64,000 nucleotides of DNA from Vicingaceae bacterium. GTDB lineage: Bacteria; Bacteroidota; Bacteroidia; Flavobacteriales_E; Vicingaceae. Location: NCBI GenBank assembly GCA_026003395.1, contig BPHE01000011.1, positions 1-64,000 of the forward strand, in the 5' to 3' direction. The position numbers were made by a program, and so were the translations under genes. Positions 16,567 to 24,814 of the stretch are shown one piece after another. The notes under the pieces were generated by a model. The model was not told the DNA's origin, searched no databases, and was given only the letters and a program-made list of their open reading frames with translations. How positions within the stretch are numbered: the stretch's first letter is position 1; each line of letters begins with the position of its first letter.

Positions 16567-17169
16567 ATGAAATACAACTACCGGATACTCAGGTATTTTT
16601 TTAAAAATTTTATTTGGCATATTCCGAATCATCAAAATAAAATTTATCTCACATTTGATGATGGGCCAACACCCGGTGTCACGGAAAAAGTTATTGAGAT
16701 ACTTAATGAATTCGATGTTAAGGCGACATTTTTTTTATTAGGCAAAAATGCAGAAAATTACCCTCAATATTTTTCTTTGTATAAGCATTTCGGCCACAAT
16801 ACAGGAAACCATACTTACTCGCACCCAAATGGTTGGTTTACAAAACTTTCAGATTATATCAACGATGTAGAAAAATCCAAAAATATTATACCGGGAAATT
16901 TGTTTAGACCCCCCTATGGCAAATTGACCTTGAAACAAGCAAAAAATTTACAAGCAAATTTTAAAATTGTCATGTGGGATGTCATTAGTTACGATTTTGA
17001 CACTTCTATAACTCCCAATTTTTGCATCAAACATGTGATGAAGTATGCCAGGTCAGGGTCTATACTTTTATTTCATGATAGCAGGAAATCGGCGAGAAAT
17101 ACATTGCCTGCATTAACAGAAATAATCCCCCGCTTATTGGAACGGGGGTTTCAATTTGACGTTATCTAA
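16567..17169 (+). CDS. Polysaccharide deacetylase, NodB/CE4 family
   Basis: A compact 200-residue CE4 deacetylase. Motifs in order: LTFDDGPT (Asp31 base, Asp32 metal ligand), GNHTYSHP (His82, His86 metal ligands), RPPYG (114-118), MWDVISYDFD, and SILLFHDS with the catalytic His170. It could remove acetyl groups from peptidoglycan or an exopolysaccharide. No signal peptide is evident, though residues 8-20 are hydrophobic. It converges with the thioredoxin gene, overlapping its stop by four bases. Confidence 0.88.
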   Translation: MKYNYRILRYFFKNFIWHIPNHQNKIYLTFDDGPTPGVTEKVIEILNEFDVKATFFLLGKNAENYPQYFSLYKHFGHNTGNHTYSHPNGWFTKLSDYINDVEKSKNIIPGNLFRPPYGKLTLKQAKNLQANFKIVMWDVISYDFDTSITPNFCIKHVMKYARSGSILLFHDSRKSARNTLPALTEIIPRLLERGFQFDVI

Positions 17170-17474
17170 ACTTTTTCGGAAAGGTGGCTCTTAATAATAC
17201 TTTTCAATTGGGGTGCAGGAACCACCCCTGCCTGCCGCCAAAGTATTTTACCTTTGTGAAACAAAATCAAAGTAGGCACTCCTTGTACTTGATAATATGA
17301 TGCAGCCAAAGGATTTTTATCCACATCCACTTTTAAAAATTTTACCTTTCCTTCAAATTCCTTCGCCATTTCTTTGATAATGGGCTCCATCATTTTACAA
17401 GGACCGCACCAAACAGCATGGAAATCAACCAATACCGGTATATCGCCATTGATTATTTCTTGAAATTTACTCAT
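17166..17474 (-). CDS. trxA: Thioredoxin
   Basis: A 102-residue thioredoxin with active site WCGPC (Cys23, Cys26), the strand VKFLKVDVDKNP and the cis-proline segment VQGVPTLILFHKG. No signal peptide, so cytosolic. It is the last gene of the ArsR-rhodanese operon, eight bases after DUF6132, where it could reduce rhodanese persulfides or their products. That link is inferred from gene order. Confidence 0.9.
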   Translation of the reverse strand: MSKFQEIINGDIPVLVDFHAVWCGPCKMMEPIIKEMAKEFEGKVKFLKVDVDKNPLAASYYQVQGVPTLILFHKGKILWRQAGVVPAPQLKSIIKSHLSEKV

Positions 17475-17482
17475 AATTTTAT

Positions 17483-17671
17483 TTATTCTTTATTAGTATC
17501 CAAAGAAAGTAAAAAACCCATAATCCCACCATATAGAGTTGAAATGTAAGGATTCGAAGATATTGTGCAACCCCCTTCACAACCAAAAAAATACCAATAT
17601 CCCCAGCCAATTGTCATTCCGGGTATAATGTAATAAAGTTTTTGCCCTATTTTCTTAAAATTTACTTTCAT
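17483..17671 (-). CDS. Small membrane protein, DUF6132 type
   Basis: A 62-residue protein with two hydrophobic segments separated by a loop with conserved-looking cysteines: FFGCEGGCTISSNPYISTLYGGIMGFLL. The GC...GC.I.SNP pattern is that of DUF6132, a family I associate with rhodanese and sulfur-handling loci in Bacteroidota. It lies six bases after a rhodanese lipoprotein gene and eight before trxA. A role in carrying or sensing reduced sulfur across the membrane is possible but unproven. Confidence 0.65.
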   Translation of the reverse strand: MKVNFKKIGQKLYYIIPGMTIGWGYWYFFGCEGGCTISSNPYISTLYGGIMGFLLSLDTNKE

Positions 17672-17677
17672 GGTTTT

Positions 17678-18091
17678 TTATTCTACCGGCAAATTTTGTT
17701 TCTGCCATTCCATAAAACCATTTTCCAAATTTACGATTTTTTTAAATCCCATCTCTTTCATTATTTCGGCAGCCTTTGCACTACGCCCGCCGCTACGGCA
17801 ATATACCATTACAGTTTTGTTTTTATCTAATCGGTTTATTTGCTCCTTAAAATCATCGGCATAAAAATCGATTTCCAACGCCCCGGGTATCTTGCCTTGT
17901 TTAGTTTCCATTGGAGTTCTAACATCAACTACCACAACATCTTTATCTTTCATTTTTTTATAAAAATCCTGGGCTGAGACATTCTCAACAACTGCTGAGA
18001 CCTCGGAGCTATTTTTTTGTCCGCATGCCGTTAATTGCAATATGAATATTCCCATTATCAGGACAGCAGATTGTACGAATATTTTTTTCAT
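17678..18091 (-). CDS. Rhodanese-domain lipoprotein
   Basis: A 137-residue exported rhodanese. The leader ends in the lipobox LTAC (Cys23), so the domain faces the periplasm. The single rhodanese domain has VVVVDVRTPMETKQGKIPGA and the active loop YCRSGGRS with persulfide-forming Cys98. It is the third of three consecutive rhodanese genes and the only one exported. The gap to the previous gene is three bases. Sulfur donor and acceptor are unknown. Confidence 0.82.
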   Translation of the reverse strand: MKKIFVQSAVLIMGIFILQLTACGQKNSSEVSAVVENVSAQDFYKKMKDKDVVVVDVRTPMETKQGKIPGALEIDFYADDFKEQINRLDKNKTVMVYCRSGGRSAKAAEIMKEMGFKKIVNLENGFMEWQKQNLPVE

Positions 18092-18094
18092 CGC

Positions 18095-18397
18095 TTAAAA
18101 ATTTAAGTTATTCCAAGCTCCCGCATTGTAAACTTCTATACCATGTTTTTGTAAAATTGCTTTGGCTTGAGCACTACGCATGCCGGATGCACAACAAACA
18201 ATGACGGGTTTATTTTTTGCTTTTAATTCTTTTGCTTTACCTTCAATGCTCTGCAAAGGTATATTAATGCTTTTTTTAGCATGACCTTGCTTATACTCGG
18301 CAGGTGTTCTCACATCCACGATGATGGCACCCGATTCGACCATTTTTTTAAATTCTTCCCTGGTTTTCATTCCAAATAGTTTATACAGCCATTTCAT
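18095..18397 (-). CDS. Cytosolic single-domain rhodanese
   Basis: A 100-residue rhodanese with AIIVDVRTPAEYKQGHAKKSINIPL and the active loop CCASGMRS (Cys69, preceded by Cys68). The short basic, aromatic front end (MKWLYKLFGM) could be amphipathic. The ATG at 18397 is chosen over a TTG two codons earlier, which overlaps the upstream stop. The variant loop with a double cysteine sets it apart from its two neighbours, which share CRSGGRS, so the three are unlikely to be simple copies. Confidence 0.82.
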   Translation of the reverse strand: MKWLYKLFGMKTREEFKKMVESGAIIVDVRTPAEYKQGHAKKSINIPLQSIEGKAKELKAKNKPVIVCCASGMRSAQAKAILQKHGIEVYNAGAWNNLNF

Positions 18398-18399
18398 AA

Positions 18400-18714
18400 T
18401 CAATCCATTTTAATTTCACCATTCCATGCCATTATTCCGCCATTGAGGTTGGCAACATTTTGAAATCCATTGGCAACCATCCATTGACACGCAGCCATGC
18501 TCCGCCCTCCACTCCGGCAATAAACATAGTAGTTTTTACTTTTGTCCATTTGTATCATCTTGTCAGCAAAATCAGGAGAATAAATATCCACATTGATGGC
18601 CCCGGGAATATACCCTTCAAAATATTCCCCTTTGGTTCTTACATCAATAATTACAGCATTGTCGTCGTTTTGTAATGATTCTTGAAATTCTTTTGAGTTT
18701 AAATTCTTTACCAT
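18400..18714 (-). CDS. Cytosolic single-domain rhodanese
   Basis: A 104-residue sulfurtransferase: AVIIDVRTKGEYFEGYIPGAINVDIYSPDF, then YYVYCRSGGRSMAACQWM with catalytic Cys66, then VANLNGGIMAWNGEI. No signal peptide. It is the first structural gene after the ArsR regulator (23-base gap) and its stop lies two bases before the next rhodanese start. The NVDIYSPDF insert resembles the NIDFYADDF-like segment of the exported rhodanese in the same operon. Confidence 0.82.
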   Translation of the reverse strand: MVKNLNSKEFQESLQNDDNAVIIDVRTKGEYFEGYIPGAINVDIYSPDFADKMIQMDKSKNYYVYCRSGGRSMAACQWMVANGFQNVANLNGGIMAWNGEIKMD

Positions 18715-18737
18715 AGTTTTTAAATTTTTATTTTGTT

Positions 18738-19019
18738 TTAATTGTCTTCAACACACTTAAGTATATTGATAAACCTTTTTTCTTTTAAGTAATATATTCT
18801 GTTCTTACCGGCTTTGCGACATGCCACTATATTTTTATTCCTCATCACCGACAAATGATGAGAAACCACTGCTTGATCAATTTCTAACTTTTTTTGTATA
18901 TCTGTCACTGTCATCTCTCCTTCTTCATGAAAAATTTTCAATATCATAATCCTTACAGGATGAGCAATAACCTTTAATTTTTCAGCTGAATCTTCCAGTT
19001 TTTCAAAAATATTTTTCAT
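18738..19019 (-). CDS. ArsR-family transcriptional repressor
   Basis: A 93-residue winged-helix regulator: LKVIAHPVRIMILKIFHE, recognition helix region IDQAVVSHHLSVMRNKNIV, and wing RKAGKNRIYYLKEKRF. It has only two cysteines, Cys67 at the start of the wing and Cys89 near the end. No ELCVCDL metal site is present, so arsenic or cadmium sensing is unlikely; a persulfide or thiol signal fits the operon better. This is inference, since the cysteines do not match the BigR/SqrR positions I know. A 26-bp palindrome just upstream is the likely operator. The ATG at 19019 is preferred to a codon inside the promoter. Confidence 0.82.
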   Translation of the reverse strand: MKNIFEKLEDSAEKLKVIAHPVRIMILKIFHEEGEMTVTDIQKKLEIDQAVVSHHLSVMRNKNIVACRKAGKNRIYYLKEKRFINILKCVEDN

Positions 19020-19023
19020 GATG

Positions 19024-19031
19024 CAAATATA
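19024..19031 (-). promoter_or_regulatory. -7 promoter box of the arsR-rhodanese operon
   Basis: TATATTTG on the minus strand is an exact TAnnTTTG match, four bases before the arsR start codon, so the transcript would be leaderless or nearly so. It shares four bases with the palindrome at 19028-19053. Confidence 0.5.
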
Positions 19032-19053
19032 CATATAGATATTTATATGTATA
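19028..19053. promoter_or_regulatory. Palindromic operator for the ArsR-family regulator
   Basis: Two perfect 10-base arms, TATACATATA (19028-19037) and TATATGTATA (19044-19053), flank a GATATT spacer. The palindrome starts inside the -7 box and reaches upstream. Binding would block polymerase, as expected of autorepression by an ArsR-family dimer. The spacing is typical of the family; binding is inferred. Confidence 0.62.
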
Positions 19054-19285
19054 AATGTTTTAACTTTTTTAAGAATTTTCTTCCGATTTCAAATCAATTT
19101 ATAAACGAAAGAGATTTCGAAGATAACATTATTACTTTTACAAAGATGCTAGTTAAAAAATAAAACGTGGATAAAAAATCATATTAATGAGCTAAAAAAC
19201 TCACATACTACATCTTACTGAAAATAAAAAAATGCATGTGGTATGCAGATGCACACGGAAAAATCTTTTACAATGAAATAAAAAA

Positions 19286-19456
19286 TTATTCTTTATCGTC
19301 TGTTTTGGCTCCGATTAATTTGGCCGCCAATTCGGGATTGAATTTCTCGACAATTAAAGCTGTTACAACACCCGGGAGAACCAACAACAAAAATATCAAC
19401 AGCCAAAAAGCCATAAGCACGACTCCTAAAAAGAAAAACACTCCGAAGTACAACAT
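19286..19456 (-). CDS. 56-residue single-pass membrane protein
   Basis: A short gene on the minus strand: ATG at 19456, TAA at 19288-19286. The first 33 residues are almost all hydrophobic (FFFLGVVLMAFWLLIFLLLV then a Pro-Gly), followed by a soluble tail VEKFNPELAAKLIGAKTDD. The order membrane helix, Pro-Gly hinge, acidic amphipathic tail, and the absence of stop codons inside an otherwise AT-rich gap, make it look real. A plus-strand open frame over the same bases is low in hydrophobic order and is taken as the shadow. Function unknown; it stands alone between the arsR promoter and fumC. Confidence 0.6.
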   Translation of the reverse strand: MLYFGVFFFLGVVLMAFWLLIFLLLVLPGVVTALIVEKFNPELAAKLIGAKTDDKE

Positions 19457-19531
19457 TTTTTAAGTTTTTTTTTCGCTTCAAAACTAATAATAATTTTATT
19501 TTGCAAGCAAATTTTTTAAAACAATTTTATT

Positions 19532-20935
19532 ATGGAATACAGAATTGAAAGAGACACCATGGGTGAAGTAAAGGTTCCCGCTGACAAATATTGGGGAGCT
19601 CAAACAGAACGTTCACGCAACAATTTCAAGATCGGTCCTGAAGCATCCATGCCGCGTGAAATTATTTATGCGTTTGCTTATTTAAAAAAATCTGCTGCTT
19701 ATGCCAATCATGAATTGGGAGTATTGTCACAGGAAAAACGCGATTTGATTGCCCGTGTATGCGACGAAATTTTGGAAGGCAAATTGGATGATCAGTTTCC
19801 ATTGGTCATTTGGCAAACCGGCTCAGGAACACAAAGCAACATGAATGTCAATGAAGTAATTGCCAATCGTGCACACGTGATCAATGGCGGTAAACTCACA
19901 GACGAGAAAAAAATTCTTCATCCCAATGATGATGTTAACAAATCCCAATCATCCAACGACACATTTCCTACGGCTATGCATATTGCTGCATACAAAATGG
20001 TTCGGGAGATTACCCTGCCCGGTTTGGAGAAACTAACTAAAACCCTTACAGACAAAGCAAAAGCATTTATGCCGATTGTCAAAACAGGACGAACTCATTT
20101 TATGGATGCCACACCTTTAACATTAGGGCAGGAGTTTTCAGGATATGTTCAACAACTAAAAAATGGCAAAAGAGCTATTGAAAATGCTCTTGAAATGGTT
20201 GCAGAACTTGCATTAGGCGGCACAGCCGTCGGAACAGGGCTTAATGCTCCAAAAGGGTACGATGTTTTGGTAGCAAAATATATTGCCGAATTCACCGGTT
20301 ATCCATTCCGTACTGCACCCAACAAGTTTGAAGCACTTGCTGCACATGATGCAATGGTCGAGTTAAGCGCAGCTCTGAAGCGATTGGCTGTTTCTCTCAT
20401 GAAAATTGCCAACGACATTAGAATGTTGGCATCCGGCCCCCGTTGTGGAATAGGTGAAATATTCATCCCCGACAATGAACCGGGGTCTTCCATCATGCCC
20501 GGAAAAGTTAACCCAACCCAACCCGAGGCAATGACAATGGTTTGTGCACAAGTGATGGGTAACGATATGGCTGTAACTGTAGCCGGATCCAATGGGCATT
20601 TTGAACTTAATGTTTTCAAACCTGTAATCGCATATAATGTGCTTACTTCTGCCCGTTTGCTTGGTGATGCTTGCGTATCTTTCAACGATAAATGCGCTGT
20701 GGGCATAGAACCCAATCATGAAAATATCCGCAAGCATTTAAATAATTCATTAATGTTGGTGACTGCACTTAACCCTCACATTGGCTATGAAAATGCCGCA
20801 AAAATTGCCAAAAAAGCCCATAAAGAAAATAAAACTTTGAAAGAAGCAGCTGTTGAATTAGGGTTACTTACACCCGAGCAATTCGACGAATGGGTCGATC
20901 CTTCAAAAATGGTAGGAGAGTTTCCCCAACTATGA
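19532..20935 (+). CDS. fumC: Fumarate hydratase, class II
   Basis: A 467-residue oxygen-stable fumarase of the citric acid cycle. Strong signatures: [64 protein letters not shown], and the superfamily motif [16 protein letters not shown]. It is full length. The pdxJ start overlaps its stop (ATGA), so the two are translationally coupled. Confidence 0.93.
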   Translation: MEYRIERDTMGEVKVPADKYWGAQTERSRNNFKIGPEASMPREIIYAFAYLKKSAAYANHELGVLSQEKRDLIARVCDEILEGKLDDQFPLVIWQTGSGTQSNMNVNEVIANRAHVINGGKLTDEKKILHPNDDVNKSQSSNDTFPTAMHIAAYKMVREITLPGLEKLTKTLTDKAKAFMPIVKTGRTHFMDATPLTLGQEFSGYVQQLKNGKRAIENALEMVAELALGGTAVGTGLNAPKGYDVLVAKYIAEFTGYPFRTAPNKFEALAAHDAMVELSAALKRLAVSLMKIANDIRMLASGPRCGIGEIFIPDNEPGSSIMPGKVNPTQPEAMTMVCAQVMGNDMAVTVAGSNGHFELNVFKPVIAYNVLTSARLLGDACVSFNDKCAVGIEPNHENIRKHLNNSLMLVTALNPHIGYENAAKIAKKAHKENKTLKEAAVELGLLTPEQFDEWVDPSKMVGEFPQL

Positions 20936-21654
20936 CACGTTTAAGCGTAAATATAAACAAGATTGCCCTGATTCGTAATGCCCGGCAGGGAAATATACCT
21001 GATGTAACCAAAGCTGCAGTTGATATTGAAAATTTTGGTGCTGAGGGCATCACGGTTCATCCACGTCCTGACGAAAGGCACATTAGATATTCGGACGTAA
21101 GACAAATCGCGCCACTTATTAAAACAGAATTTAATATCGAAGGGAATCCTGTTATTGACAAATTTGTTGATTTAGTGTTGGAAGTCAAACCTCATCAAGT
21201 AACCCTGGTCCCCGATCATCCAGGGCAAATTACATCCGACCATGGATGGAATGTAAAAAAAGAGATGTCTTTTTTAAAAAAAATGATAGAATTATTTAAA
21301 AACACAGGCATTCGAACCTCTATTTTTGTTGATCCTGACCCGGATATTATAAAAGCTGCTGCAGATACAGGCACCGACCGTGTAGAATTATATACCGAAC
21401 CCTATGCAAAAACTTATCTTATCAACAAGGAAAAAGCCATAGAACCTTATAAAATAGCGGCTGCCACTGCAAAAGATTGTGGGCTGGGTATCAACGCAGG
21501 ACATGATTTGAATTTACATAATCTCAATTATTTAATCAGAAATATTCCTTTTATCGATGAAGTATCTATAGGACATGCTCTGATAGCAGATGCTTTATAC
21601 TATGGGTTGGAAAATACTGTACAAATGTATTTGAGACAAATAAAAGATTTATGA
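20932..21654 (+). CDS. pdxJ: Pyridoxine 5'-phosphate synthase
   Basis: A 240-residue TIM-barrel enzyme that joins 1-deoxyxylulose 5-phosphate and 3-amino-1-hydroxyacetone phosphate into pyridoxine 5'-phosphate. Typical parts are [70 protein letters not shown] and [13 protein letters not shown]. The start at 20932 overlaps the fumC stop by four bases; an earlier in-frame codon inside fumC is rejected. With pdxA at 13.9 kb it indicates the DXP-dependent vitamin B6 route. Confidence 0.94.
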   Translation: MTRLSVNINKIALIRNARQGNIPDVTKAAVDIENFGAEGITVHPRPDERHIRYSDVRQIAPLIKTEFNIEGNPVIDKFVDLVLEVKPHQVTLVPDHPGQITSDHGWNVKKEMSFLKKMIELFKNTGIRTSIFVDPDPDIIKAAADTGTDRVELYTEPYAKTYLINKEKAIEPYKIAAATAKDCGLGINAGHDLNLHNLNYLIRNIPFIDEVSIGHALIADALYYGLENTVQMYLRQIKDL

Positions 21655-22421
21655 ACCTGAATTATATAAAACTTGGTGATAATCGGCAATCATTCATTAT
21701 ATTACACGGTCTGTTTGGCAGTTTAGACAATTGGATGACACTTGGTAAAAGGTTTTCTATGCATTTTTCCGTCTATTTGGTTGATGCCCGGAATCATGGC
21801 CGGTCTCCCTGGCATGACCGGATAGATTACCCCTCTATGGCTCAAGATATTGCGGATTTTATCCGGGACAAAGGTTTGGATAAGCCACATATTTTAGGCC
21901 ATAGTATGGGAGGCAAAACGGCTATGCAATTGGCTTTAAACCACCCGAATATAATTAATAAATTGATAGTGGTCGATATTGCCCCCGACGCCTACCCTGT
22001 TCGCCATCAAACAATCATCGACGCCTTAAAAACTGTTGAACAATCCAATCCTTCATCAAGAAAAGAAGCCGAACAAATTTTGTCGCGATTTATACCTGAA
22101 CCACCTGTGATACAATTTTTGGCTAAAAATTTATACCGCACCGAAAACGGAACTTATCGCTGGCGATTTAACCTTTCTGCCATTGACAGGTATATTGTTG
22201 AAATATCCGGACCTGTCTCGGGAAAATATATTTTTGACAAACCGGCTCTTTTTATCAGAGGAGAATTTTCAGATTATATTCTACCGACTCACGAAAATAA
22301 CATTAAAAAGTTTTTTCCTGCAAGTAAAATTGTAACGATAGAAAAAGCAGGACATTGGGTGCATGCCGAACAACCTGAAATTTTTTTTCAAACAGTGATG
22401 GGATTTTTGCAGGAAAATTAA
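21651..22421 (+). CDS. Alpha/beta-hydrolase, YbfF-like esterase
   Basis: A 256-residue alpha/beta-hydrolase. Oxyanion-loop segment ILHGLFGSLDNWM, then VDARNHGRSP, nucleophile elbow GHSMGGKTAM with Ser85, and the catalytic His in GHWVHAEQP near the end. The DARNHGRSPW and GHSMGGK pattern is that of the YbfF thioesterase/esterase group. It overlaps pdxJ by four bases. Its stop lies four bases from the end of the convergent permease gene. Physiological substrate unknown. Confidence 0.83.
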   Translation: MNLNYIKLGDNRQSFIILHGLFGSLDNWMTLGKRFSMHFSVYLVDARNHGRSPWHDRIDYPSMAQDIADFIRDKGLDKPHILGHSMGGKTAMQLALNHPNIINKLIVVDIAPDAYPVRHQTIIDALKTVEQSNPSSRKEAEQILSRFIPEPPVIQFLAKNLYRTENGTYRWRFNLSAIDRYIVEISGPVSGKYIFDKPALFIRGEFSDYILPTHENNIKKFFPASKIVTIEKAGHWVHAEQPEIFFQTVMGFLQEN

Positions 22422-22425
22422 TACG

Positions 22426-23685
22426 TCAAGCCGAGGAAAATTTTTGAGACGCTTTTGCATCCAAAGCATCTCTCAAACCATTGCCTATGAAAATAAATGC
22501 CAGCACCAAGATCATGATAGCCAGACCGGGGATAATGGTCAGGTATTCTGTTCCGGCACCTGAAAACATATAACCTCTATGTTCACTGATTATTTTGCCC
22601 CACGTAGCTTGGGGAGGAGCTGCTCCGAGCCCAAGAAAACTCAATCCTGCTTCAATCAATATGGCAGATGCAAAGTTGGCGGCTGAAATAACAATCACAG
22701 GTCCCATAACATTGGGTAAAATATGACGGAATAAAATCCTCACATCATTATATCCCAAAGCTTTTCCGGCCTCAACAAACTCCTTTTCACGTATGCTCAA
22801 TACTTGTCCACGAACGACCCTGGCCACCTCCACCCACATTGTCAACCCCACGGCAACAAATACTTGCCAAAAATCTTTACCGATAACCAATGTAATAGCA
22901 ATGATAAATAAAAGAGTAGGAACAGACCAAACCACATTGATCAACCACATAATGACATCATCTACCCAACCTTTTACATAACCTGCCACAGCACCTAAAA
23001 AAATTCCTATGACAATGCTGATGATCACCGAAATAAATCCCACCGACAAGGATATCCAGGCACCTGACATCATACGACTCAAAAAATCCCTGCCATACAG
23101 ATCGGTTCCAAAATAGAACTTTTGATTGATGATATGATTTTCCAGTATTTTCTTTTTTAACAATTCAAAATCTTCCTTATGTTTTTCTCCGTCATAAGTG
23201 GTAAATTCAAGCATCAAGCCATTTTGCACGATAGGTGATCCGGGTTTCAAATGATATACCACATCCGGAAGATCAAACTCCAGCCAGGCACCATTGTTTG
23301 GATTTTTACCAGTATATTTTTCCACTTGAATTTTTGTTCCTACAAAACGATAAGAATATATAGGCATTTCAGTATAATCAGGCTCAATTCCCCATAGTAA
23401 TTTTTCAAAAAAAGATTGTTGATTGGGGCGGTCATTTTTATTAATCCTGATCATCAATACTTCAAACCCCGGCGGTTTTAAAGTGATTTCTAAATGTTGC
23501 TTATTGGCTTTAGGCGAAGAATCCGGCCTGATAAACGGGCCCAAAATGGCTATTAACACAACAGATACTATCACATACACCGATATTACAGCCAGCTTGT
23601 TTCGTTTAAATCTTTTCCAAGCAAGATCATACAATGTATGCGACCTTTCTTTTTCTGTTTTTATTTTATTTTCCTGTTTTTCCAT
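22426..23685 (-). CDS. Oligopeptide/dipeptide ABC transporter permease, OppC type
   Basis: A 419-residue inner-membrane permease. It has the N-terminal OppC-type helix (KRNKLAVISVYVIVSVVLIAILG), a 150-residue extracytoplasmic insert rich in charged residues, then five helices and the EAA loop (EAGKALGYNDVRILFRHILPN). GADLYGRD-like FGTDLYGRDFLSRMM is typical of the family. Partner OppB and binding-protein genes are not adjacent; a fused OppD-OppF ATPase gene lies at 55.7-57.5 kb and could complete the system. The start overlaps the glycosyltransferase gene by 25 bases. Confidence 0.85.
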   Translation of the reverse strand: MEKQENKIKTEKERSHTLYDLAWKRFKRNKLAVISVYVIVSVVLIAILGPFIRPDSSPKANKQHLEITLKPPGFEVLMIRINKNDRPNQQSFFEKLLWGIEPDYTEMPIYSYRFVGTKIQVEKYTGKNPNNGAWLEFDLPDVVYHLKPGSPIVQNGLMLEFTTYDGEKHKEDFELLKKKILENHIINQKFYFGTDLYGRDFLSRMMSGAWISLSVGFISVIISIVIGIFLGAVAGYVKGWVDDVIMWLINVVWSVPTLLFIIAITLVIGKDFWQVFVAVGLTMWVEVARVVRGQVLSIREKEFVEAGKALGYNDVRILFRHILPNVMGPVIVISAANFASAILIEAGLSFLGLGAAPPQATWGKIISEHRGYMFSGAGTEYLTIIPGLAIMILVLAFIFIGNGLRDALDAKASQKFSSA

Positions 23686-24791
23686 TCCGGTTTACCCTTT
23701 ATGGGCATTATGTTAACCCATAGTATAACCCAAGGATAGCAAATGTAAAAAAAAGCTGCTTCTATCCAATTAATTTTAATTTTTGATATTTTTCCTGCCA
23801 AAGATATAAACAATACATCAATCGTGACTTTTATTAATGATATTAATAGACCAATCACAATGTTTGAAAGGTTAAAAATTAAAATTTTAACGACCATTAA
23901 ATAAAAAGCCAAAAAGTTTATCCCCCAAAACCAGGATCTCATTTTGATGATTGTTCCCAAATGCTTCATTTTCCCCATCCAGCGTAATTTTTGTGAAAAA
24001 TATTGCTGCCACGTTAAGGCAATATCTGTTTTAACGAACGCCCACACAGCATTCACTTTTATTTTGTTATTTGATTTTTCCAAAGCATAATTCAGTAAAA
24101 ACATATCGTCACCGGATGCTATATCCGGACGCAAGTACTTCGTTGATTGCAAGTAAAAATTTTTTCTGACACCCATGGATGCCCCACTTGCCAGAAAGGG
24201 CGCTTTTAATTTTGCAGAAACGTATGTCAATAAGGAGAAAACAGTGAACTCAACTTTTTGCAATATAAATAATAAATCATTTCTAAGATAGTCTTTTGCA
24301 GAGTATAAACCTAAAACCAAATCGTTGGTATCAAGAGCTATCAACATTTTTTGAATCCATTCTTTGGAAATCAGACAATCGGCATCTGTCAAAAGAATTT
24401 TTTCATTTTTCGCCGAAACGATTCCGGTGAGAACAGCTTGCTTTTTACCTTGTTCTTTATTTTTAACAATTATACATCGAAAATTGAATTTTCCGGTGCA
24501 TTCCTTTATGATTGAGCTTGTATCGTCTTCACTGTGATCGTCCACGAAAATAACTTCTGCCTCTTGCCACCCTTCAAGAATATTTAAAGAATCCAACAAA
24601 TCTTTAATTCTTTTGCTTTCATTGCGAAATGGAATGATCAGCGAAAACCCTTGAAAATTATGATTTCTTTTTGTCTTTTTTTCTTTTCTGACATGTAAAT
24701 AAAAATAGAGCCCCACCAATGTGTTATGCAGGGTAAATAATACTAACAACAATTCAATCACCACTGAGATTTTTTTAATTGAAATCAACAA
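23661..24791 (-). CDS. Membrane glycosyltransferase, family 2
   Basis: A 376-residue GT-A glycosyltransferase with an N-terminal membrane helix and two or three C-terminal helices. Catalytic marks are LIIPFRNESKRI, VIFVDDHSEDDT, LLTDADC (metal-binding DxD-like), SGDDMFLL (acceptor-side ED-like) and QKLRWMGK (a QxxRW motif). These place it with processive or chain-forming family 2 enzymes, such as cellulose-synthase-like proteins. No ATG fits; translation probably starts at TTG 24791, within 24 bases of the preceding ALDH stop. Product unknown. Confidence 0.8.
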   Translation of the reverse strand: MLISIKKISVVIELLLVLFTLHNTLVGLYFYLHVRKEKKTKRNHNFQGFSLIIPFRNESKRIKDLLDSLNILEGWQEAEVIFVDDHSEDDTSSIIKECTGKFNFRCIIVKNKEQGKKQAVLTGIVSAKNEKILLTDADCLISKEWIQKMLIALDTNDLVLGLYSAKDYLRNDLLFILQKVEFTVFSLLTYVSAKLKAPFLASGASMGVRKNFYLQSTKYLRPDIASGDDMFLLNYALEKSNNKIKVNAVWAFVKTDIALTWQQYFSQKLRWMGKMKHLGTIIKMRSWFWGINFLAFYLMVVKILIFNLSNIVIGLLISLIKVTIDVLFISLAGKISKIKINWIEAAFFYICYPWVILWVNIMPIKGKPEWKNRKIK

Positions 24792-24814
24792 GCATTGCAG
24801 ACGTTTTTAACTTT

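Noticed and set aside
18738-19019. Arsenic or cadmium sensor
   Set aside because: The ELCVCDL-type metal motif is absent and no arsenic or metal-efflux gene is nearby.
19236-19463. 75-codon plus-strand open frame upstream of fumC
   Set aside because: It lies exactly opposite the 56-residue membrane protein, has no fold-like pattern and is Lys/Asn-rich as expected of a shadow frame.
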